From assembly GCA_009726075.1 (NCBI GenBank), contig WLND01000102.1:1-6503 (forward strand): DNA of 6,503 bases. The letters are read 5' to 3'. This stretch comes from Actinomycetota bacterium. GTDB taxonomy: Bacteria > Actinomycetota > Actinomycetes > S36-B12. The notes below the pieces were generated by a model. The model was not told the DNA's origin. It worked only from the letters and a program-made list of their open reading frames with translations, and did no database searches. The position numbers and the translations under genes were made by a program. Of this stretch, positions 1-5,355 are shown piece after piece (within the stretch, counting starts at the first letter, position 1; each line of letters begins with the position of its first letter).

Positions 1-74
1 ATCTCGGAGGACTGGAAGACGAAGCCCCGTCGCTTGCACAGGTTGACGACTGCATCGACACGATCGGTTGCCAT
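1..74 (-). CDS. glyS: Glycyl-tRNA synthetase, N-terminal fragment (cut by window edge)
   Basis: Read on the minus strand, the ATG at 74-72 opens a frame of 24 complete codons that runs off the left end. It contains VVNLCKRRGFVF followed by QSSE, which matches the conserved N-terminus of the single-chain (alpha2) bacterial/actinobacterial glycyl-tRNA synthetase, usually 'KRRGFVFPSSEIYGG'. The enzyme charges tRNA-Gly with glycine in the cytoplasm. The start is supported by an AGGAG ribosome binding site (minus strand, 81-85) six bases upstream. Gln stands where Pro is usual, just before the SSE motif, which is a minor change. The body of the enzyme, including the class II catalytic motifs, lies outside the window. 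Identification rests on about 24 residues, but these are distinctive and the neighbourhood (zur, uppS, recO) agrees with the usual actinobacterial location of glyS. Confidence 0.88.
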   Translation of the reverse strand, partial: MATDRVDAVVNLCKRRGFVFQSSE

Positions 75-168
75 GACGCGCTCCTCTTCTTTGAGCGCAA
101 CGTGCGCTCCACTCCGGCTGGTTGTCGGCGGATAGTCGAATTCTATGAGATGACGTGGCTGCTTGCCG
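75..168 (-). promoter_or_regulatory. glyS upstream region: putative -10, leader hairpin and RBS
   Basis: This is the 94-base gap between the phosphoribosyltransferase stop and the glyS start, read on the minus strand. It contains TAGAAT (140-145), a good match to the actinobacterial -10 TAnnnT. No convincing -35 lies at the normal distance. Downstream is a perfect 6-bp stem, GAGCGC/GCGCTC, with a 5-base loop (93-109), then the GAGGAG ribosome binding site (81-86) and six bases to the ATG. The hairpin therefore sits about 6 bases before the Shine-Dalgarno sequence in the predicted leader. There is no T-run after it, so it does not look like an intrinsic terminator. I see no T-box sequence. The promoter call is an inference from one box. 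Confidence 0.4.
93..109 (-). repeat. Perfect inverted repeat in the glyS leader
   Basis: GAGCGC (93-98) and GCGCTC (104-109) are exact reverse complements around a 5-base loop. On the minus strand the stem precedes AAAGAAGAGGAG and the glyS start, so it would form in the 5' leader of the glyS mRNA. It is GC-rich and stable for its size. Its role is unknown; a chance hairpin in GC-rich DNA is possible. Confidence 0.5.
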
Positions 169-681
169 CTACGAGCCCGGGCGCTGCTGCGCGAGCAGGC
201 GTTCGGCGGCCGCGCTGTCGATGGTGTCGAAGTCGGCGTAGTGCCAGGCGAGCGCACGACGCCCCAGCGGCTGGTCGACCGCGATGATCTGGTCGTAGAC
301 GTGGGCGAGGTGGGCCATCGCCTCGCGCGAGCAGACGGGCACGGCAAGGACGAGGCGGAGCGGGCGGGCCTCGCGCAGTGCCAGCGCCGCGGCCCGTGCG
401 ACCGTGCCGGTCTCCACCCCGTCGTCAATGACCACGACGATCCGTCCGGCGACCTCAGGGAGTTGCCCGATCACCGGGCCGCCCTCGGTTCTGCTTATGG
501 GCAGCGCCTTTGCCTCGACTCCGAGGGCCGCGGCCACCGGAATGGCGACAGGAACACCGTTCGGCATGGCCGCGAGGACAAGGGGGTCGGCGAACGCCTC
601 GGGATCGCGGTCGAGTTCGATCCGGACGAGGTCGGCGAGGGCTCGTCCCGCGTCCGAAAGATTCGAGAAGGACTTCGTCAT
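169..681 (-). CDS. Phosphoribosyltransferase-domain protein (COG1926-like)
   Basis: A 170-residue cytoplasmic protein of the type I phosphoribosyltransferase fold. The PRPP-binding loop is clear: hydrophobic strand IVVVI, then DDGVETGT (residues 86-93). Upstream, MPNGVPVAIPVAAALG (39-54) resembles the 'PRGGVPVA..VA..LG' segment of this family. C-terminal WHYADFDTI (146-154) resembles the 'YADF' segment of the uncharacterised COG1926 group. The usual purine/pyrimidine salvage signatures are not obvious, so the substrate cannot be named. The frame is open back to 900, but I chose the ATG at 681 because it overlaps the upstream monooxygenase-like gene's stop as ATGA and the family similarity starts just after it. 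No Shine-Dalgarno is visible, consistent with translational coupling. It lies upstream of and co-directional with glyS. The family call is firm; the function is unknown. Confidence 0.8.
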   Translation of the reverse strand: MTKSFSNLSDAGRALADLVRIELDRDPEAFADPLVLAAMPNGVPVAIPVAAALGVEAKALPISRTEGGPVIGQLPEVAGRIVVVIDDGVETGTVARAAALALREARPLRLVLAVPVCSREAMAHLAHVYDQIIAVDQPLGRRALAWHYADFDTIDSAAAERLLAQQRPGS

Positions 682-1094
682 CGCACCGGGGCCACGTCCG
701 GACCCGAAGCGAACCCGAGCCCGATCGAACTCGCATCTGCCGCGAGGCCGCTCGTGCCCTCTCGTGCCCCCTCGGGGGTGCGAGCATGGACGACCTCGAA
801 TGCCGAGGGCTCGTCGACGGCGAGGGAGAGGAATGGAATCGCGGTGAGCTTGACCTCGTAGGAGGAAAGCGCCCGGCGGTAGGCGCCGATGCCAATCCAT
901 CGTGTCGTGATCACGCGGAGGGACTCGTCGTCGGTCGACTGGCCGAGCTCGGCGTCGACGAATCCGGGACGCTCGGCGAGCACCGCGATCGCGGCACGTG
1001 CGTCGGCAGCGAACTGCTCGGCCTGATCGCTCGTGACGACGAATCGGGTGATGACGACAAGGCCAGGGCCGGACGTATTAGAGTCGAACACCAT
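678..1094 (-). CDS. Antibiotic biosynthesis monooxygenase (ABM)-fold family protein
   Basis: A 138-residue protein resembling the ABM superfamily of small dimeric alpha/beta-barrel proteins. Visible elements are a first strand GLVVITRFVV (11-20), a helix rich in Ala (residues 24-40), ERPGFVDAEL (41-50, the common 'xPGfxxxel' turn and strand), and LRVITTRWIG followed by AYRRALSSYEV (59-81), where the family has its 'W.s.eay..a' segment. A C-terminal tail of about 35 residues (103-138) has no recognised domain. The family includes monooxygenases, haem-degrading enzymes and proteins of unknown role, and no haem ligand can be assigned here. The ATG at 1094 is preferred because the domain starts a few residues in. 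The stop overlaps the phosphoribosyltransferase ATG (ATGA). No ribosome binding site is seen before the start, which may be leaderless. The true activity is unknown. Confidence 0.72.
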   Translation of the reverse strand: MVFDSNTSGPGLVVITRFVVTSDQAEQFAADARAAIAVLAERPGFVDAELGQSTDDESLRVITTRWIGIGAYRRALSSYEVKLTAIPFLSLAVDEPSAFEVVHARTPEGAREGTSGLAADASSIGLGFASGPDVAPVR

Positions 1095-1161
1095 ACGGAC
1101 GCTAGTCCACCGCGCGATGGCGCGGACCCCAGCGATGCACGTCGGCTTATGCGGAGGACCA
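1095..1161. promoter_or_regulatory. Divergent intergenic region with putative minus-strand -10
   Basis: A 67-base gap between the divergent ABM-like and DUF6703-type genes must hold both promoters unless they lie inside genes. On the minus strand, TAGCGT (1099-1104) fits the TAnnnT -10 pattern and ends five bases before the ATG at 1094. That would place the transcript start at or next to the start codon, agreeing with the lack of a Shine-Dalgarno there. The -35 position is not recognisable. On the plus strand a clear GGAGG (1153-1157) precedes the ATG at 1162 by four bases, but I see no strong plus-strand promoter. Confidence 0.35.
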
Positions 1162-1602
1162 ATGGCCAAGCAGGGCAACAACCAGCCGAGCGGCGTACGT
1201 GGCCCGGGCGGTCCCCCGCCGATTCCCCCGAAGCGCCCGGCCGCTGCCAAGGGCTCGACCGGCCGCAGTGCCGGGGCACGCCCGACTGCCCAGCCCAGCA
1301 AGCCGTCGAGTGCGCGACGATCGGCCCTGGAGACGAAGAGCTATCCCCTGCTCGTCACGCTGCAGCGGGTGCCGCGCTGGGTCATGGTCATCGTGCCGGC
1401 GTTGCTGCTGTTCGTCGGGCTCGTGCAGACGGGTGGGCTCGCCTGGCTCGGCGGCGTCATGCTGCTCCTCGTCGCGGTGTTCCTCGGGTGGCTCCTCGTG
1501 CTCTCGTGGCCGGTGCTGTCAGTCGGCTCGCGCACGCTGCGGCTCGTCACGGTGGTTGCCGTGATCGGCATCGCCGTGTTCAAGTTCATGGGCCGCATCT
1601 AA
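1162..1602 (+). CDS. DUF6703-type small membrane protein
   Basis: A 146-residue protein in two parts. Residues 1-55 are rich in Pro, Gly, Ala, Lys and Arg, probably disordered and cytoplasmic. Three hydrophobic segments follow at about 72-90, 92-118 and 126-143. The stretch LETKSYPLLVTLQRVPRWV (56-74) resembles the conserved entry to the membrane region in the actinobacterial DUF6703 family. No catalytic motif is visible and the function is unknown. The frame is open from 1033, but the ATG at 1162 has a strong GGAGG four bases upstream and begins the natural low-complexity tail. The gene ends 42 bases before znuA on the same strand, but a separate Zur-type promoter lies between them, so zinc-dependent co-expression is not implied except by read-through. 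Confidence 0.75.
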   Translation: MAKQGNNQPSGVRGPGGPPPIPPKRPAAAKGSTGRSAGARPTAQPSKPSSARRSALETKSYPLLVTLQRVPRWVMVIVPALLLFVGLVQTGGLAWLGGVMLLLVAVFLGWLLVLSWPVLSVGSRTLRLVTVVAVIGIAVFKFMGRI

Positions 1603-1609
1603 TTCGATA

Positions 1610-1638
1610 TTGACATTCATTTTCATTAAGGTCATGCT
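1610..1638 (+). promoter_or_regulatory. znuA promoter: -35 TTGACA, -10 CATGCT, leaderless start predicted
   Basis: TTGACA (1610-1615) is an exact -35 hexamer. After a 17-base spacer comes CATGCT (1633-1638), a partial -10 match keeping the important A at position 2 and T at position 6. The seventh base after it is the A of the znuA ATG at 1645, and no Shine-Dalgarno precedes this start, so a leaderless mRNA is predicted. An alternative -10, TAAGGT (1627-1632), matches TAnnnT better but lies only 11 bases from TTGACA; it would give a leader of about 6 bases. Either choice leaves essentially no 5' untranslated region. The local A+T richness contrasts with the surrounding genes. Confidence 0.6.
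1611..1625 (+). promoter_or_regulatory. Zur box (zinc-dependent operator) upstream of znuA
   Basis: TGACATTCATTTTCA is an imperfect 7-1-7 palindrome. The right arm ATTTTCA is the exact reverse complement of TGAAAAT, and the left arm TGACATT matches TGAAAAT at 5 of 7 positions. This resembles the TGAAAAT-N-ATTTTCA type of site described for Fur-family Zur repressors in actinobacteria. It overlaps the -35 box and the promoter spacer, so bound Zur would block RNA polymerase. The regulator is encoded at the end of the operon this site should control. The consensus is from memory; binding is inferred. Confidence 0.72.
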
Positions 1639-1644
1639 TCAGGC

Positions 1645-2550
1645 ATGAAATCCCTTTGGACGGCCCTCACGGCGTCCGCACTGGCACTGACCGCATGCGC
1701 ATCCGGCCAGGGCAGCCTCACCGAGTCGGGCGTCCCGACCGTCAGCGGCCCCACCGTCGTTGCGGCGTTCTACCCCCTGGCCTACGCGGCCGGGCGCATC
1801 GGTGGCGACCGCATCAACGTCATCGGACTCACTCCCCCCGGCGGCGAACCGCACGATCTCGAGCTCAGCGCCGCTCAGGTCGCTCAGATCGCGAGCGCCG
1901 ACCTCGTCCTGTACGTGAAGGGATACCAGCCTGCCGTCGACGAGGCCGTCGCCCAGCAGGCAGCAGACCACTCGCTCGACGTCTCGGCGGATCTTGCGCT
2001 CCTCCCTGCGGCCTCTGCCGCCGACGACTCCGCGACCGACCCGCACGTCTGGCTCAACCCCCTGAACATGGCTGCTATCGGAAGCGCGGTCGCATCGCGC
2101 CTGTCGACCGTTGACCCGGCGAACACGAAGGCGTTCACGGCCAATGACCAGTCGCTGACCGCCTCCATGAGCACGCTGAACGACACGTACGTCGCGGGGC
2201 TGGCCAATTGCCGCTCCACGCAGATGGTCGTGAGCCATGAGGCCTTCGCTTACCTCGGAGCGGCCTACGGCCTCCGCCAGGTCGGCATCTCCGGACTGTC
2301 GCCCGACGCCGAGCCGAGCCCATCCCGGATCAAGGACGTGGCAGAGATCGTTGCGCGGGAGGGCATCAGCACGATCTACTACGAAACCCTCGTCGACCCG
2401 AAGGTGGCCAGGACCCTTGCCGACGAGACGGGCGCCGTGACGGCAGTCCTCGACCCGATCGAGGGGTTGATGGCCGACTCCACCCAGACCTACGAGACGA
2501 TCATGGCGCAGAATCTCGCAACGTTGCGGGCGGGGCAGGGCTGCGCATGA
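1645..2550 (+). CDS. znuA: Zinc ABC transporter substrate-binding lipoprotein ZnuA
   Basis: A 301-residue cluster A-I (metal-binding) solute receptor that captures Zn2+ outside the membrane and delivers it to the ZnuB/ZnuC transporter. The N-terminus is a lipoprotein signal with lipobox LTAC (15-18) and lipidation expected at Cys18. Conserved metal-site segments are GEPHDLELS (His70), DPHVWLNP (His134), VVSHEAF (His198) and AVLDPI (Asp270). Three His plus Asp favours zinc over manganese, since Mn receptors usually carry Glu at the third position. The His-rich loop common between the first two ligands in many ZnuA proteins is missing; that stretch is acidic/Ala-rich with only His109. Cys189 and Cys300 could form a disulfide. 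The stop overlaps the znuC start as ATGA. No Shine-Dalgarno precedes the ATG, consistent with leaderless translation. Confidence 0.93.
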   Translation: MKSLWTALTASALALTACASGQGSLTESGVPTVSGPTVVAAFYPLAYAAGRIGGDRINVIGLTPPGGEPHDLELSAAQVAQIASADLVLYVKGYQPAVDEAVAQQAADHSLDVSADLALLPAASAADDSATDPHVWLNPLNMAAIGSAVASRLSTVDPANTKAFTANDQSLTASMSTLNDTYVAGLANCRSTQMVVSHEAFAYLGAAYGLRQVGISGLSPDAEPSPSRIKDVAEIVAREGISTIYYETLVDPKVARTLADETGAVTAVLDPIEGLMADSTQTYETIMAQNLATLRAGQGCA

Positions 2551-3314
2551 GCATCGTCACCGTTGCACGGGCGTGCGTCGAGTTCGATGGGGAGCACGTC
2601 CTCGAGAACGTCGACCTCACGATCGAGCAGGGCGAGTTCATCGCCCTGCTCGGGCCCAACGGCAGCGGCAAGACCACGCTCGTCCGGGCGATCCTCGGGC
2701 TTCAACCGCTCGAGCACGGGAAGATCGCGCTGTTCGGCACCCCACTGGCTCGGTTCAGGGATTGGTCGCGCATTGCCCTAGTGCCGCAACGGCTACCAGG
2801 GGCCACCAGCATTCCCGTCTCAGTCTGGGAGGCGGTTCTATCCGGCTCCATCACGCCGAAGGGCCGGTGGCGACCGCTCCCGCGATCAGCACGCGACGCG
2901 GCGCAGCAGGCTCTCGAGTCGGTCGGCCTCTGGTCCCGCCGCCACGATCGCCTCGATGCCCTCTCCGGCGGCCAGCAGCGGCGCGTGCTCATCGCCCGCG
3001 CCCTGTGCACGGAGCCTGATCTCCTCGTCATGGACGAGCCAACAGCTGGCCTCGACGCACAGAACCTGCAGGCGCTCACGGCACTGCTCGCCGATCTCCA
3101 CCACCGGGGCATCACCATCATCGTCGTCACCCATGAACTCACCGGGATCAACGATCTCGTCACTCGCGCGGTCGTCCTGCGCAACGACCACCACGAATCG
3201 GTGAAATACGACGGACCGCCGCCGGTGCCGGAACACTTCGCTGAAGAGACCCACCACCACGACGACATCGACGTGCACGACGTGCCCCCGCCCGTCGGAC
3301 TGGACCCGGCATGA
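2547..3314 (+). CDS. znuC: Zinc ABC transporter ATP-binding protein ZnuC
   Basis: A 255-residue cytoplasmic ATPase subunit that powers zinc import through ZnuB. All ABC motifs are present: Walker A GPNGSGKT (36-43), Q-loop Gln81, signature LSGGQ (139-143), Walker B LLVMDEP (159-165) with D-loop at GLD (168-170), and switch His196 (VTHE). The C-terminal region is unusual: from residue 215 there are seven His (215, 216, 230, 236-238, 244) mixed with Asp/Glu and Pro, including ETHHHDDID (234-242). This resembles a metal-binding tail. The ATG shares ATGA with the znuA stop and has CAGGG six bases before it. The stop in turn overlaps znuB by four bases. Gene order znuA-znuC-znuB on one strand is typical of compact Gram-positive zinc operons. 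Confidence 0.93.
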   Translation: MSIVTVARACVEFDGEHVLENVDLTIEQGEFIALLGPNGSGKTTLVRAILGLQPLEHGKIALFGTPLARFRDWSRIALVPQRLPGATSIPVSVWEAVLSGSITPKGRWRPLPRSARDAAQQALESVGLWSRRHDRLDALSGGQQRRVLIARALCTEPDLLVMDEPTAGLDAQNLQALTALLADLHHRGITIIVVTHELTGINDLVTRAVVLRNDHHESVKYDGPPPVPEHFAEETHHHDDIDVHDVPPPVGLDPA

Positions 3315-4138
3315 GCATCCTCAGCTTCGACTTCATGCAGCGTGCCCTGATAGCCGCCGCCCTCGTCGGGATCCTGGCACCGCTCATCGGCATCTTCCTC
3401 GTCCAGCGTCGGCTGGCCCTCCTCGGCGATGGCATGGGCCACGTGGCCCTCACCGGCGTCGGCCTCGCATTCCTGCTCGGCACCGCGCCCATCCCCACTG
3501 CGATGGTCACCGCGTGCCTCGGGGCATTTCTCATCGAGTTCATCCGCTATCGCAGTCGCACCGCAGGTGATGTCGCACTGGCGCTGCTGTTCTACGGCGG
3601 CATCGCGGGCGGCGTGATGTTCGCGTCGCTGGCACCCGGCAAGGCCTCGTCGTCGCTCAATGCCTACCTGTTCGGCTCGCTCTCGACCGTGGCCAGCGGC
3701 GACGTCATCGCGCTGCTCGCCCTCTGCGTCGTCGTCGTCGCCCTGCTCGCGATCTTCGGACGCGAGATGTTCGCAATGAGCCTCGACGCCGACTTGGCTG
3801 CGGTGCAAGGGATTCGCGTGCGGGTCATGAGCACCCTGCTCGCCGTGCTCGCTGCTGTCGTGGTCGTCGTGGGCATGCGGGTCGTCGGACTCCTCCTTGT
3901 CAGCGCCATCATGATCGTTCCCGTGGCCGCAGCCCAGCAGGTCACTCGGTCATTTCGCGCCACGGCCGCCGTCGCCGTCGTCCTCGGGCTCTTCGCGAGC
4001 GTGAGCGGGCTCGTCACGTCCTTCTACGTCGAGGTGCCGCCGGGACCGACCATCGTGCTCGAGGCCCTGGCCCTCTTCGCGATCCTGGCGGTCATCGCCG
4101 TCCCCCTGCGACGTCGGCGTCGCCGCGAGGTCACGTGA
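3311..4138 (+). CDS. znuB: Zinc ABC transporter permease ZnuB
   Basis: A 275-residue integral membrane protein of the ABC-3 family (ZnuB/TroCD/MntB), forming the zinc channel together with ZnuC. I see about eight hydrophobic segments, near residues 12-30, 46-58, 62-79, 86-106, 131-150, 174-190, 192-209, 217-237 and 247-266, of which two may be re-entrant or merged. Family landmarks are the GDGMGHVAL segment (39-47), GGIAGG (96-101) and the late VGLLLVSAIMIVPVAAA helix (192-208). The protein ends in a cluster of seven Arg (267-272 plus nearby), a typical cytoplasmic anchor. The start overlaps znuC (ATGA), with only a weak ribosome binding site, so coupled translation is likely. The stop TGA (4136-4138) overlaps the zur GTG. 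Confidence 0.92.
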   Translation: MSILSFDFMQRALIAAALVGILAPLIGIFLVQRRLALLGDGMGHVALTGVGLAFLLGTAPIPTAMVTACLGAFLIEFIRYRSRTAGDVALALLFYGGIAGGVMFASLAPGKASSSLNAYLFGSLSTVASGDVIALLALCVVVVALLAIFGREMFAMSLDADLAAVQGIRVRVMSTLLAVLAAVVVVVGMRVVGLLLVSAIMIVPVAAAQQVTRSFRATAAVAVVLGLFASVSGLVTSFYVEVPPGPTIVLEALALFAILAVIAVPLRRRRRREVT

Positions 4139-4527
4139 GTCCGGCACCGGTGCGCCAGACCAGGCAGCGCACGGCCGTGAGCGATGCCCTCGACGAACTC
4201 CAGGAGTTCAAGTCGGCGCAGGAGCTCCACGAGATCCTGCGCCGCAGGGGAAACCAGATCGGCCTGACGACCGTCTACCGCTCCCTTCAGGCCCTCGTCG
4301 AAGCCGGGGTCGTTGACCTGCTGGTCAACGATGACGGCGAGACCATCTACCGAAAATGCGGTGCATCGCATCACCATCACCTCGTCTGCCGCGACTGCGG
4401 CGCGACGGTCGAGGTCACGGGGCCGGCTGTCGAAAGCTGGGCCGACGCCATGGCCCGCGAGCATGGCTTCACCGATGTCAGCCACACCCTGGAGATCTTC
4501 GGGCAGTGCCCGAGATGCGCGCAGTAG
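4135..4527 (+). CDS. zur: Zinc uptake regulator Zur (Fur family)
   Basis: A 130-residue Fur-family repressor that binds operator DNA when zinc is abundant. The N-terminal winged helix spans about 8-72, with the recognition helix around GLTTVYRSLQAL (43-54). The C-terminal part holds the metal sites. CRDC (85, 88) and CPRC (125, 128) form the structural zinc site. Asp61, Cys75, His80 and His82 match the regulatory site of M. tuberculosis Zur/FurB with a one-residue offset. His79, His81, Glu100 and His117 match its third site. The GTG at 4135 is preferred: it overlaps the znuB stop (GTGA), GAGG (4127-4130) stands four bases upstream, and the length is normal for the family. As the last gene of the znu operon behind a Zur box, it should be autoregulated. 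Ferric or peroxide regulators are less likely because of this ligand set and context. Confidence 0.92.
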   Translation: MSPAPVRQTRQRTAVSDALDELQEFKSAQELHEILRRRGNQIGLTTVYRSLQALVEAGVVDLLVNDDGETIYRKCGASHHHHLVCRDCGATVEVTGPAVESWADAMAREHGFTDVSHTLEIFGQCPRCAQ

Positions 4528-4542
4528 CCCGGAGATCCCCGA

Positions 4543-5355
4543 CTACTTCGTGAAGTTCGGCGCCTGGTTTGGCACCGCGCCTCCGTAGCGGCGATCACGT
4601 GACGCATAGAGCTCGCACGCATGCCACAGGTGACGGCGATCGAAATCCGGCCACAGCGTGTCGAGAAAGACCATCTCGGCGTAGGCCGACTGCCAGAGCA
4701 GGAAGTTGCTCGTGCGCTGTTCGCCGGACGACCTCAGGAAGAGATCGACATCGGGCATGTCGGGCTCATCGAGGTAGCGTCCGATCATTGCCTCGTCGAT
4801 CTTCTCCGGATTGACCTTGCCGGCCTTGACGTCGCGGGCAATCTCGGCGACGGCGTCAGCGATCTCCGCCCGACCCCCGTAGTTCACGCACATCGTCAGG
4901 GTGAGCCGGGTGTTCTTGGCGGTAAGCTCTTCGGCCTCTTCGAGCTCCTTGATGACACTGCGCCAGAGCCTGGGCCTGCGGCCAGCCCAGCGCACTCGCA
5001 CCCCGAGCTCGTTCATCTCGTCGCGGCGCCGCCTGATCACATCACGATTGAAGCCCATGAGGAACCGGACCTCGTCGGGTGATCGCTTCCAGTTCTCGGT
5101 CGAGAATGCGTAGGCGGAGATCCAGCCGATGCCGAGCTCGAGGGCGCCCTCGACGCAGTCGAAGAGGCTTGCCTCGCCCATTTCGTGGCCCGCGGTGCGA
5201 GGCAGCCCTCGCTCCTTCGCCCAGCGGCCATTGCCGTCCATGACGATCGCGACGTGCCTGGGCACCAGCTCTGGCTGGATGGTCGGCGGGCGGGCGCCGC
5301 TCGGGTGCGGCGTGGCAGCACGCACGCCTCGTCCGTCGCTGCGTTGAGACGTCAT
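4543..5355 (-). CDS. uppS: Isoprenyl transferase (cis-prenyl diphosphate synthase)
   Basis: A 270-residue cis-prenyltransferase that extends a short prenyl diphosphate with isopentenyl diphosphate to make the lipid carrier used in cell-wall synthesis. It is cytoplasmic and membrane-associated. Motifs in order: HVAIVMDGNGRWA (34-46) with catalytic Asp40, GH(57)EMG, AFSTENW (83-89), NYGGR (158-162), LRSSGEQRTSNFLLWQ (207-222), AE (226-227) and FLDTLWPDF (230-238). Product chain length cannot be read from sequence; actinobacteria may make C50 or C55. The first 28 residues are a Pro/Arg-rich extension of low conservation. The ATG at 5355 has GGAGG (minus strand, 5361-5365) five bases upstream and shares ATGA with the recO stop. 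The gene is convergent with zur across 15 bases. Confidence 0.94.
   Translation of the reverse strand: MTSQRSDGRGVRAATPHPSGARPPTIQPELVPRHVAIVMDGNGRWAKERGLPRTAGHEMGEASLFDCVEGALELGIGWISAYAFSTENWKRSPDEVRFLMGFNRDVIRRRRDEMNELGVRVRWAGRRPRLWRSVIKELEEAEELTAKNTRLTLTMCVNYGGRAEIADAVAEIARDVKAGKVNPEKIDEAMIGRYLDEPDMPDVDLFLRSSGEQRTSNFLLWQSAYAEMVFLDTLWPDFDRRHLWHACELYASRDRRYGGAVPNQAPNFTK

Noticed and set aside
163..861. A 232-codon plus-strand frame antisense to the phosphoribosyltransferase
   Set aside because: It is the mirror of a gene with an intact PRPP loop, and shows no recognisable protein features or ribosome binding site.
682..900. N-terminal extension of the phosphoribosyltransferase to an ATG at 900
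   Set aside because: The added 73 residues are Arg/Pro-rich and overlap the ABM-domain gene; the ATGA junction at 678-681 is a better start.
510..1613. A 367-codon plus-strand open frame opposite the phosphoribosyltransferase and ABM genes and into the membrane protein gene
   Set aside because: Composition is Arg/Gly/Pro-rich with no domain, and it runs antisense or out of frame to three genes with clear family features. Long spurious frames are normal at this G+C content.
3727..3741. GTC triplet repeat inside znuB
   Set aside because: It simply encodes a run of Val in a membrane helix with the preferred codon; no sign of a functional microsatellite.
2702..3808. A 368-codon minus-strand frame across znuC and znuB
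   Set aside because: It lies antisense to two well-supported transporter genes; its Ser/Arg/Asp/Glu-rich sequence reflects reverse-complement codon bias.
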